Assembly (NCBI RefSeq): GCF_013177695.1
Contig: NZ_WOEY01000091.1
Span: forward strand, 29,637-93,636
Reading direction: 5' to 3'
Source of the DNA: Paraburkholderia solitsugae
GTDB taxonomy: Bacteria > Pseudomonadota > Gammaproteobacteria > Burkholderiales > Burkholderiaceae
Length of the DNA: 64,000 nucleotides
The translations under genes and the position numbers were made by a program. Under the pieces are notes generated by a model, which searched no databases, was not told the DNA's origin, and saw only the letters and a program-made list of their open reading frames with translations. Shown one piece after another: positions 35,993 through 43,592 of the stretch (its first letter is position 1; every line of letters starts with the position of its first letter).

Positions 35993-37396
35993 ATGAGAAC
36001 CATCGACAACACCATGGGGGACCGCAGCAGCGCCGGTGTCTCAGGCCCCGTGACCCGGGGTTCGATCATCGCGCGTCTTGAGCGCTTGCCGAAGAATGCG
36101 ATGCAGGTGCGCGCGCGCATACTGATCGGTCTCGCGACTTTCTTCGACGGCTTCGACGTGATCGCCATCGCGGCCACGCTGCCGATCCTGATTGCGAAAT
36201 GGCATCTGACGCCGTGGGAAATTGGCTTCCTGATCGGCTCCGGCTCGGTGGGGCAGTTGATCGGCGCGTTCGTGTTCCCATGGTACGCAGAGCGCAAGGG
36301 CCGCGTGAAAGCGATTGCGTTGAGCTCGGGGATCATCGGCATCACGAGTATTGCTTGCGGGTTTGCGCCGTCGTTTGCCGTGTTCGTCGCGTTGCGTGTG
36401 ATTCAAGGGCTTGGGCTCGGCGGTGAATTGCCAGTGGCCGCGACGTACATCAACGAGATCAGCCGTGCACATGGCCGCGGGCGCTTCGTGCTGTTGTATG
36501 AGATCGTTTTCCCGGTTGGCCTGCTTGCATCGAACGCGTTGGGCGCATGGATCGTGCCGCGATTCGGTTGGCAAGCGATGTACTTCATCGGCGGCATGCC
36601 GTTGATCCTGTTCTTCGTGCTGCGCAAGCTGGTGCCGGAATCGCCGCGCTGGCTCGCCGAACGTGAGCGGATGGCCGACGCCGATGCCGCTGTGCATGCT
36701 TTCGAGCGCGTGGTGAAAGGTCCGCTGCCGCCGGTCGCCAATACGGCCGAGTTCGAAGCGATGGTCAATCGTCATCCGAAGCGCCGCATGAGCGATCTGT
36801 TCGGCCCGGCGTATCTGAAGCGCACGATGGCCCTGGCGATGCTGTGGATGACGTGCGGCTTCATTCAGTACGGTCTGTCGACGTGGCTGCCGACGATTTA
36901 TCGCACGGTTTATCACGCGCCGTTGCAACTGGCGTTGAATCTGGCGGTGGCGGCTTCGGTGCTCGGGGTGGTGGGTTCGCTGACGTGTGCGTTGCTGGTC
37001 GATAAGGTGGGCCGCAAGCCGATTATCAATGTGTCGTTCCTGGCGTGTGCGTTGTCGTTGCTGCTGGCGGGTGTGTTTCACAACTCGTCGGTGTATGTGG
37101 TGGCGACGTGCTGCGCGTTCGCGCTCGGCTTCCTCGCTTGCGGCTTTATCACGGCCTATGTGTACACGCCGGAACTGTATCCGACCAGCATTCGCGCGAT
37201 GGGTTGTGGTGTCGGCGGCGCGTGGCTGAAGGTGGCGGCGATTTTCGCGCCGGCTATCGTGTCGAAGACGATGATCGGTGGCAATCTGGATGTCGCGTTC
37301 TATATCCTTGCGGTTGTGCCGTTCATTGCGGCGATCGCAGTGCATTTTCTTGGTATTGAGACCAAGGGTAAGGTGCTGGAGCAGCTTGAGGCTTGA
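35993..37396 (+). CDS. MFS transporter, aromatic acid/H+ symporter-like
   Basis: Inner-membrane importer of 467 residues with twelve predicted helices. The motif LIGLATFFDGFDVIAIAATLP in the first helix is typical of the AAHS family, and the inter-helix loop ends with WYAERKGRVKAIALSS; the second-half equivalent is VDKVGRKPIINVS. AAHS members take up aromatic acids such as benzoate and 4-hydroxybenzoate. As last gene before a strong terminator it is probably the substrate importer for the island, which suggests the substrate carries a carboxylate. Confidence 0.9.
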   Translation: MRTIDNTMGDRSSAGVSGPVTRGSIIARLERLPKNAMQVRARILIGLATFFDGFDVIAIAATLPILIAKWHLTPWEIGFLIGSGSVGQLIGAFVFPWYAERKGRVKAIALSSGIIGITSIACGFAPSFAVFVALRVIQGLGLGGELPVAATYINEISRAHGRGRFVLLYEIVFPVGLLASNALGAWIVPRFGWQAMYFIGGMPLILFFVLRKLVPESPRWLAERERMADADAAVHAFERVVKGPLPPVANTAEFEAMVNRHPKRRMSDLFGPAYLKRTMALAMLWMTCGFIQYGLSTWLPTIYRTVYHAPLQLALNLAVAASVLGVVGSLTCALLVDKVGRKPIINVSFLACALSLLLAGVFHNSSVYVVATCCAFALGFLACGFITAYVYTPELYPTSIRAMGCGVGGAWLKVAAIFAPAIVSKTMIGGNLDVAFYILAVVPFIAAIAVHFLGIETKGKVLEQLEA

Positions 37397-37459
37397 TGTT
37401 TTTTAGCGTGTGAAGAGTTTGGTGGGCGGTTGATGTAGTACCGCAATGGCAGGGAGGCG

Positions 37460-37494
37460 AAGGGCGCACTGGGTGGTGCGCCCTTTGTTTTTTT
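37460..37494 (+). terminator. Intrinsic terminator of the catabolic operon
   Basis: AAGGGCGCAC/GTGCGCCCTT, a perfect 10-bp stem with a 6-nt loop followed by a TG and seven T's. It starts about 64 nt after the MFS stop and is one of the clearest terminators in the window. Confidence 0.93.
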
Positions 37495-37553
37495 GGACTG
37501 GCGCTTTGGACGCAACCCTAAACCGAACTTTGACCAGGCCGAAACATAAGCTA

Positions 37554-39367
37554 TTGATTTCGCGCTGTTATGCGTGCGAAGGCGGGATGGTTACTGGGTA
37601 CAGGCGGGGTTAACGTTCAGGAGGCGGAAGGCTTTTTCCTGAATGGGCGTGGGCCGCGTCGTCATGACGAGCCTGGCATCCGGATTGAGTGGCGTATGAC
37701 AGACGTTGTACGCGAGCGTGGCCAGATCATCGAGCAAGGTGCGGAAGCTATGGACCGGCAAGCCGTCCTCGCCAAGCCTGGTCGCGTCCTTAGCTTTCGC
37801 CTGGTCCGAACGTCGTGCCTTGGCCACCGGCGACGCGCGGCTAGCGCGCGCCTGCTCGACATATTCATCGTCAAACAGCATCGGCTTTAACTTCTCGCGC
37901 ATGTGCCACTCGACGTAGTAAGCGAGCATGCACAGAAAGACATGCGCGCGCACGCGCCCGGCGTTCCAATGGAATACCGGACGCACCTGCAGGTCGACCG
38001 TCTTGAGCGAACGGAAGGCCCGCTCCACGACTGCCAGGCCCTTGTAGGCCGTCACGGCCGCCTCGGCTGACAGAGCCGCTGCCGGCAGACTCGTACGCAC
38101 CACATACAGACCATCAAGTGCTGCCTCCTGCTGGATCTGCACCGTCTTGCGCTCCCAGCTAAAGCTCGTGTCGGTGATGCTCAACTCGAAGTGCTTGGCC
38201 ATCTTGAAGTGATCGATGACCCGGCCCACGCGCAAGGCAATCGCTTCGGTACCCTTGAGCCGGTTGCGCACGCGCGAGGTCGCTTCGGCTATCTTCATCA
38301 GCTCTGCTTCGGTGGCCTGCAGCAGCGCCTCGCGTTTGCGGCTGCGCTCCTCGGCCAACAGCGGATTGCGACACACGATGAGCCGCTCGCCGGGGAACGC
38401 GTCACTCGTCATCTCAAGCAGGTTGCGCTCATCGAACAGCGACGGCTGGAAGGGTCCCGTCTCCTGGGCGAGCGCGGCCATCTGCGGCGCGCGCAGGCTG
38501 CTCACCCAGTCCAGCCCGGCCGGGCGCAACACCGTGTCGATACGTGCCTGCGTGAGCATGCCCCGGTCGCCCACCCAGGCGAGCTTGTCGATCCCGTAAC
38601 GGTCTTTGAGCTTCTCCACCTGAGATGCTACGGTCGCGGGATCGGCGGTGTTGCCGGCGAAGACTTCGACCGCCACCGGGATGCCCTCAGACGTGCAGAC
38701 CAGCCCGAACACGATCTGCGGGTCGTCACGCTTGCCATCGCGGCTGTAGCCGTGCGCCGCGAGCTCGCAGCAGCGTCCGGTCACCCATGTCGAAGTGAGG
38801 TCGTAGAGCACCAGCGTACTACCGGCCAGATGCTGGCGGGCGAGGCGCTTCTCGATGCCCGCCTGAGCCTCTCCCAGCCAGTCGAGGGCGGCATAGACCT
38901 GCTCGAGGTCGACTTCCCCCAGCTCCAGCAGCCGCGACAGCGAGTGGGTCGCGGTCTCGTCGCGCAACATGCGATGGGTGGCGAGCTTGGAGGCGGGCGA
39001 CACCACCCGCGCCACCAGCAGCGCCATGACCACCGAGCGCACCGCGGCGGGTGCGGTGGCGAACCACTGCTCGGCGCCGCAGGCGCGCGCCGCGCCGAGC
39101 ACCGCGGCCACATGCCCGTGCGGCAGGCTGCGCTCGATCACGAAGGCATCATCGACCGAGGATACGGCGACACCGCCGCGTAGCAGGACCTTCAAGCCCT
39201 CGATTACCTCGGCGGGAAGCGACGAGAGGTTGGCCAGGGTGCGCTTCCTGACCTTGTTGCCGTCACGATAGGACTCGCGCAGCAGGATTGCGGGTGGCGA
39301 GTTGCGGTTGGGGACGTGTTCGATGTACATGAACACGAATAAAAGCAAAGCATGCGCGAAAAATCAA
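37554..39367. mobile_element. IS1634-like insertion sequence (ends approximate)
   Basis: One full-length transposase gene with short flanks, placed between the catabolic operon terminator and the GNAT gene. The only candidate terminal repeats I find are TTGATTTCGCGC (37554-37565) and GCGCGAAAAATCAA (39354-39367), which are inverse to each other with a 2-base difference. They give an element of about 1.8 kb, normal for this family, but are not convincing enough to fix the ends, and I could not define a target duplication. Confidence 0.6.
37591..39330 (-). CDS. IS1634-family transposase
   Basis: DDE transposase of 579 residues, apparently intact. The catalytic acidic residues are seen in VLYDLTSTWVTG (Asp), LAWVGDRGMLT (Asp) and YKGLAVVERAFRSLK (Glu, in the Y-x2-x3-E-x6-K type signature). 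The N-terminus MYIEHVPNRNSPPAILLRES is characteristic of the group. The ATG at 39330 is used; a longer frame to 39348 begins at TTG. A leftward terminator at 39405-39445 separates it from the upstream GNAT gene. Confidence 0.92.
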   Translation of the reverse strand: MYIEHVPNRNSPPAILLRESYRDGNKVRKRTLANLSSLPAEVIEGLKVLLRGGVAVSSVDDAFVIERSLPHGHVAAVLGAARACGAEQWFATAPAAVRSVVMALLVARVVSPASKLATHRMLRDETATHSLSRLLELGEVDLEQVYAALDWLGEAQAGIEKRLARQHLAGSTLVLYDLTSTWVTGRCCELAAHGYSRDGKRDDPQIVFGLVCTSEGIPVAVEVFAGNTADPATVASQVEKLKDRYGIDKLAWVGDRGMLTQARIDTVLRPAGLDWVSSLRAPQMAALAQETGPFQPSLFDERNLLEMTSDAFPGERLIVCRNPLLAEERSRKREALLQATEAELMKIAEATSRVRNRLKGTEAIALRVGRVIDHFKMAKHFELSITDTSFSWERKTVQIQQEAALDGLYVVRTSLPAAALSAEAAVTAYKGLAVVERAFRSLKTVDLQVRPVFHWNAGRVRAHVFLCMLAYYVEWHMREKLKPMLFDDEYVEQARASRASPVAKARRSDQAKAKDATRLGEDGLPVHSFRTLLDDLATLAYNVCHTPLNPDARLVMTTRPTPIQEKAFRLLNVNPACTQ

Positions 39368-39404
39368 GGTGATAATGTGAATTACATGGCTACATAGGAC
39401 TACT

Positions 39405-39445
39405 AAAAAATTGCCGAACCCTACAACTGATGCGGGTTCCAGCAA
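39405..39445 (-). terminator. Intrinsic terminator, leftward, between GNAT gene and IS
   Basis: Read leftward, TTGCTGGAACCC pairs with GGGTTCGGCAA (small bulge), followed by six T's. It ends the GNAT transcript about 100 nt after its stop and prevents read-through into the transposase. It could also belong to the insertion sequence as an insulator. Confidence 0.8.
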
Positions 39446-39543
39446 TTTCAGAAGCTAAAGCTGGGCCTAAAGCGGCACGCCGCGCGTGGTGGCGGCGCGA
39501 GGAGGGGAGTCGAACGTCTGCTATGCGAGCGTGTTGTTCGACG

Positions 39544-40005
39544 TTACAACGCCTTGCGGTACACCACGAAGCCGGAGTGCTCCGCGACCTTGTCATACAG
39601 CTTCATCGCCGTGTGATTCGTCTCATGCGTTTGCCAGTAGACCCGCTGCAAACCGTCAGCCTTGGCCCGCGCGTACACCGCTTCGATCAGCGCACGGCCG
39701 ACGCCTTTGCCGCGCTCCGCCTCCAGCGTGTAGAGATCTTGCAGATAACACGTAGGCGCGATCATGGTGGTGTGACGGTGATACAGGAAGTGCACGAGGC
39801 CGAGCAACTGGCCGTTGCGTTCGGCGACCAGCGCGTGCATCGGCTCGTAGCTGTCGAAGAAACGCCCCCACGTGACCTGCGTGATCTCGCGCGGCAATGC
39901 CGTTTCGCCCGAACGGCCGTAGAACGCGTTGTAGGCGTCCCACAGGGGCAGCCAGGCGTCGAAGTCGGCGGGCGTCACGGGGCGGATTTGAATCGTTTCG
40001 GACAT
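39544..40005 (-). CDS. GNAT-family N-acetyltransferase
   Basis: 153 residues with the GCN5-related fold: strand IQIRPVTPADFDAWLPLWDA at the start, the acetyl-CoA-binding motif LEAERGKGVGRALIEAVY near residue 100 and YWQTHETNHTAMKLYDKVAE near the end. The substrate is unknown (amine, amino acid or protein N-terminus). The ATG at 40005 has AAGGAG upstream, better supported than an upstream GTG-type extension to 40041. Confidence 0.9.
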   Translation of the reverse strand: MSETIQIRPVTPADFDAWLPLWDAYNAFYGRSGETALPREITQVTWGRFFDSYEPMHALVAERNGQLLGLVHFLYHRHTTMIAPTCYLQDLYTLEAERGKGVGRALIEAVYARAKADGLQRVYWQTHETNHTAMKLYDKVAEHSGFVVYRKAL

Positions 40006-40055
40006 GGGTGTGGCTCCTTGTGTAGTGATGGTTACGGCCAAACGGATCGTCGCGG

Positions 40056-40325
40056 CTAAGGCTGAGTCGAACAGGCGTAGACGGCCGCGCTAAACGCCTG
40101 TTCGCGGTCTTCTTCGGCGGCGGGCGTCGCGGCACCTGCGCCGGCTGCGCTACCGCGCTGCTCCAGACTTGCGTTCACGCAGGCATCCAGGTTTGCGCGT
40201 GCGGTTGCCGCGGGCTCGAGCAGCCCATAGGCATAAGCCGCGCACGCCAGCGCCACGCACCCCTTCACTGCAGCGCCATAGCTCGGGCGTGCTGTGGCGA
40301 TGTCGCGTGCAGACGTGTGGTTCAT
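40056..40325 (-). CDS. Small hypothetical protein, possibly membrane-anchored
   Basis: 89 residues starting MNHTSARDIATARPSYGAAV, with one hydrophobic segment (GCVALACAAYAYGLL, about residues 22-36) and an Ala/Glu-rich tail with three further Cys-containing stretches. No family recognised. It is upstream of the GNAT gene on the same strand and divergent from the MocR regulator, whose putative operators lie 60-110 bp away. It may be controlled by that regulator. Coding status is moderately supported by the GAGAGG before the ATG. Confidence 0.45.
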   Translation of the reverse strand: MNHTSARDIATARPSYGAAVKGCVALACAAYAYGLLEPAATARANLDACVNASLEQRGSAAGAGAATPAAEEDREQAFSAAVYACSTQP

Positions 40326-40381
40326 CGCATCGGCCTCTCTGGCAGTTTCAATGGTGGCGACTCCGGAACCGTCAGGATATG

Positions 40382-40439
40382 AAATTTGTGGCACCATTGT
40401 TAGTTCCACAATGCGACCAGAATTTGGAGCCACGAATTT
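40382..40439. promoter_or_regulatory. Inverted repeats at MocR start, putative autoregulatory site
   Basis: AAATTTGTGGC (40382-40392) and GCCACGAATTT (40429-40439) form an inverted pair with one mismatch, and CCACAA at 40406-40411 gives a second inverse match to TTGTGG. Multiple short repeats around the start of transcription are characteristic of MocR/PdxR-type regulators controlling themselves and a divergent gene. Note the elements overlap both candidate start codons. Confidence 0.45.
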
Positions 40440-41943
40440 GGACTACGGCCTGTTGATGTCGAACGTCGAGCGCGCAATGGGTGGGCGCAAGCTCACGCAG
40501 CAGGACTTGCTCTACGAAAGTCTGCGCCGTGCGATCCTCGATGGCGATATCCGCAACGGCAGCCGGCTTCTTGCTACGCGAGCGCTCGCCGAACAATTGG
40601 GCATTGCGCGCAACTCGGTGCTCTACGCCTATGAACGGCTCACCGACGAGGGCTTCATCACGGCGAGCCGGCATGGTTCCATCGTCAGCATGGTGAGCGG
40701 TTCCGGTACTTCGAACTCCGCAGCAAGCGGCGGCGCGCAGACGCCTGAAAATCGCCTGTCGCGCCGCGTCGCCGATCTGCCGCGCGAGCGCACGAGCCCT
40801 GACGACCCCACGCCGTTTCGTCCCGGCGTGCCCGCGCTCGATGAATTTCCGCTCGCGCAATGGCGTGCCTCAATGGAGCGGGCATGGCGCTCAGTCGAAC
40901 CGCGCGAACTCGGTTACGGCAACAACGCCGGTCACCCGGCATTGCGCCGCTCGATTGCGGAATACGTGCGCGTCTCGCGCGGTGTGCGGTGTTCGGCGGA
41001 GCAGGTGTTTATTACCTCGGGAACGCAGGCGAGTCTTGATCTATGCGCGTGCATGCTGGCCGACCCCGGCGACAGCGTCTGGGTCGAGGACCCCGGCTAT
41101 CACGGCGCAAAGGCTGCGTTTCAGGCCGCTGGTTTGCACCTGGTGCCGATTCCCGTCGATGCCGCCGGCATGGCGCCGACGCCCGATCACTGGGACCAGA
41201 CGCCGCCACGCCTGATGTACATCACGCCCTCACATCAATATCCGCTCGGCAGCGTGTTGAGCCTTGAGCGGCGCTGGTCGATCATCGAGAACGCCGTGGC
41301 GCGCGGCGCCTGGATCATCGAAGACGACTACGACAGCGAACTGCGCCACAGCGGTCCGCCGTTGCCGTCGATCCAGGGCCTCGCGGCCGACACGCCGGTG
41401 ATTTACCTCGGCACCTTCAGCAAGACGATGTTTCCGGCGCTGCGGATGGGCTTTATGGTCGTGCCGGCGCACCTCGTTGCCGATATCGACGAGGCGCTCA
41501 GCGAAATTGCGCGGCAAGGGCGTGTGGCGGAACAGATCGCGTTGGCTGATTTCATCGATAGTGGGAAATATGCGCGGCATCTGCGGCGCATGCGGCGTCT
41601 TTATCAGCAGCGCCGCATCGCCCTGGTGAATGCGATCGAGCGGCATATGGGCGACCTGGTGACGGTTTCGTCCGACGGCGGCGGCATCCATCTGACGATG
41701 CGGCTCGATGCACCGCTGCACGACCAGGATGTGAGCGCCGTTACACGCGAGCACGGTTTGCATATCGCGGCGCTCAGTGCATTTTGTCAGCCGCCTGCTC
41801 AAGACGCCGCGCACTACAACGGCTTCATGCTGGGCTATGCGGGTATCAAACCGCACGAAACAGACGCGCTGGTGGTCCGGCTCGCCGCCGTGGTGCGCGA
41901 ACTGGACCGCGAACGTCGTATTGTTGTGAAGAAAGAAGGCTAG
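40411..41943 (+). CDS. MocR/PdxR-family regulator (GntR HTH fused to aminotransferase fold)
   Basis: About 510 residues. An N-terminal GntR-type winged helix (LLYESLRRAILDGDIRNGSR, ATRALAEQLGIARNSVLYAY) is joined by a linker to a fold-type I aminotransferase domain with the PLP Lys in YLGTFSKTMFPALRMGF and the Asp/Tyr region in IIEDDYDSELRH. Such proteins use PLP as effector-binding group and control amino-acid, GABA or vitamin B6 genes. Start choice is uncertain: ATG 40411 has no ribosome site, whereas TTG 40438 has GGAG at 8 nt and begins LDYGLLM, which is common in the family. Its stop overlaps the convergent flavoprotein gene by 4 bp. Confidence 0.88.
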   Translation: MRPEFGATNLDYGLLMSNVERAMGGRKLTQQDLLYESLRRAILDGDIRNGSRLLATRALAEQLGIARNSVLYAYERLTDEGFITASRHGSIVSMVSGSGTSNSAASGGAQTPENRLSRRVADLPRERTSPDDPTPFRPGVPALDEFPLAQWRASMERAWRSVEPRELGYGNNAGHPALRRSIAEYVRVSRGVRCSAEQVFITSGTQASLDLCACMLADPGDSVWVEDPGYHGAKAAFQAAGLHLVPIPVDAAGMAPTPDHWDQTPPRLMYITPSHQYPLGSVLSLERRWSIIENAVARGAWIIEDDYDSELRHSGPPLPSIQGLAADTPVIYLGTFSKTMFPALRMGFMVVPAHLVADIDEALSEIARQGRVAEQIALADFIDSGKYARHLRRMRRLYQQRRIALVNAIERHMGDLVTVSSDGGGIHLTMRLDAPLHDQDVSAVTREHGLHIAALSAFCQPPAQDAAHYNGFMLGYAGIKPHETDALVVRLAAVVRELDRERRIVVKKEG

Positions 41944-43043
41944 TCCGCTTCCGCTCTGAGCCAACGCGCGAGCATGGCGTCGTCATCGGTATCCAGCGCT
42001 TGCGCGACTCGGCGTCCGACTGCCGCGCCGAACTTATAGCCGTGGCCCGAGCATGCCGATACCACCAGCGTGTTGCCGATGCGCTTCGAGAAAAAACGGC
42101 TGTCCGCAGTAAAAGTGTAGATGCAAGTTTTTACTTCGGTAACCGTATATTCGTCGACGCGGCTGAGCGGCGGTGAAAACAAGCGGCGCAGACTGTCGCC
42201 TTCTCCGGGCGCGGCGACACGATTGGCGTCAGGATCGGGTGCACGTGATTTGTGCACGCCGGCGCCGAACTTCAGGCCAATGCCGTCGCTCGGCGGTAAC
42301 ACGTAGCCGCCACTGTCGCCGCCGATATCGACGATAGCGGGTGCATTCGACCATGCGTCCGCCAGATCCGCAGGCGGCTCCATATAGGCAACCGCGTTGC
42401 GATAAGTCACCAGATTTTCGGCGAGCGAGGGGAACAGTTGCAGCGTCCACGCGCCGGCAGCGATAACGAGCCGGTCGGCGCGAATGATGGTGTCGTCCTC
42501 GATGCGCACGGAGGCCGCGTGCGCATCGACTGCGAGCACCTTGGCGTGGGTACGGATCTCGGCGCCGCGCATCTTGAGCCACGCTTTCATGTCGTGTGCG
42601 ATGCGTTCGCTGAACAGCGCGCCGCCTTCGTGATCGAGGTACGCGTAGCGAAACGTGGCGGGATCGAGAAACGGATAACGCTCGGCCGCTTCGCGCGGGT
42701 CGAGCCGGTCATAGTCGAATTTCATCCGGTCGAGGCCGGCGCGGTATAGCTCGGCGTCATCGCCTTCGCGTTGCGAAATGCCGAGCACGCCGCAGTTTGC
42801 ATAGTGGGATACGCCCAGGTCATTCCACAGCAGATCCCAACTGTCGAACGCTTCGGCCATGCCGCGTGCATAGCCGTCGGCATCGCCATATGCGCGACGG
42901 ATCATGCGATGGCGGTCGCCCGAGGCGGCGAGTGGATTCGGAATCGAGCCCTGCTCGATCAATGTGATGTCGTGTCCCAGCTTCGCGAGCGACCACGCTG
43001 TGCTCAAGCCGGCAATACCCGCGCCTACGATTGTCACGCGCAT
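41940..43043 (-). CDS. Sarcosine-oxidase-like FAD-dependent amine oxidoreductase
   Basis: Flavoprotein of 367 residues in the D-amino-acid/sarcosine oxidase family. FAD motif VTIVGAGIAGLSTAWSLAKLG at the N-terminus; near the C-terminus KTCIYTFTADSRF contains the Cys that binds FAD covalently in monomeric sarcosine oxidases, followed by SACSGHGYKFGAAVG. It probably oxidises an N-methyl or secondary amino acid, giving hydrogen peroxide. The stop codons of this gene and the MocR gene overlap (41940-41943); MocR control is possible but not shown. Confidence 0.87.
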   Translation of the reverse strand: MRVTIVGAGIAGLSTAWSLAKLGHDITLIEQGSIPNPLAASGDRHRMIRRAYGDADGYARGMAEAFDSWDLLWNDLGVSHYANCGVLGISQREGDDAELYRAGLDRMKFDYDRLDPREAAERYPFLDPATFRYAYLDHEGGALFSERIAHDMKAWLKMRGAEIRTHAKVLAVDAHAASVRIEDDTIIRADRLVIAAGAWTLQLFPSLAENLVTYRNAVAYMEPPADLADAWSNAPAIVDIGGDSGGYVLPPSDGIGLKFGAGVHKSRAPDPDANRVAAPGEGDSLRRLFSPPLSRVDEYTVTEVKTCIYTFTADSRFFSKRIGNTLVVSACSGHGYKFGAAVGRRVAQALDTDDDAMLARWLRAEAD

Positions 43044-43190
43044 GCCATCTTCCCCCGAGTCGATGTATCCGGGTCAGAGTCTAGCAGTGGGAAAAATAAA
43101 TCGGTACGCGTTCTAGTGAATCGCCACGCAATCCAGCGGGGTCGATCCTACGTGCTACCCAACAGGCGGTGGTCTCCGCGCGCCGCCGTA

Positions 43191-43394
43191 TCAGTGTTTG
43201 TGCTTCGACGTATGGCGCAGTTTGTCGCGTACCTTCTTCGCGGCGAACAGCGGCACGTAATCGAACACACGCGCTTCGTGCCGGTAGTCGGCCAGTGTGT
43301 CTGCATACATCTTCGAGACCGTCTCTGTAGGCGTGTCGGTTTCCTCTGCGATGCTTCTCACCACTTCGTCGACATTAGGCTCGGGTTGGGACAT
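43191..43394 (-). CDS. DUF3562-like small protein
   Basis: 67 residues, mostly helical: MSQPEPNVDEVVRSIAEETD then TVSKMYADTLADYRHEARV and a basic, His-rich end (KLRHTSKHKH). I recognise the pattern as DUF3562, a small Burkholderia family of unknown role. The ATG at 43394 has GGAGAG close upstream; a longer frame extends to 43505 but lacks a ribosome site and a family-like start. Confidence 0.7.
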   Translation of the reverse strand: MSQPEPNVDEVVRSIAEETDTPTETVSKMYADTLADYRHEARVFDYVPLFAAKKVRDKLRHTSKHKH

Positions 43395-43592
43395 AGAACT
43401 CTCCAGGGCAAGCGGGGTGGACAAGCGGATTGCCAGGCGGGGTTGCCAGGAACGGGCGCGCACGACAGGAGTTTCATTAGAGGATGCGATCCGCCGCGAT
43501 GCCAATTGAATCGATCTATCGTATGAACCGTCCCACAGAGATTTTTGTCTTGCGCTGCAGCAGGCGCCCGCACTACGCGGTGATACGAGAAA

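Noticed and set aside
36041..37345. 434-residue leftward frame antisense to the MFS transporter
   Set aside because: Extremely Arg/His/Gln-rich shadow sequence without hydrophobic segments or motifs.
37554..39367. Exact terminal inverted repeats of the insertion sequence
   Set aside because: The best match has a 2-base indel over about 12 bases and could be chance, so I kept the element ends as approximate only.
39476..39540. Possible tRNA fragment at the IS right flank (GGGGAGTCGAACG)
   Set aside because: Only a loose T-loop-like string; no acceptor or anticodon stems can be formed.
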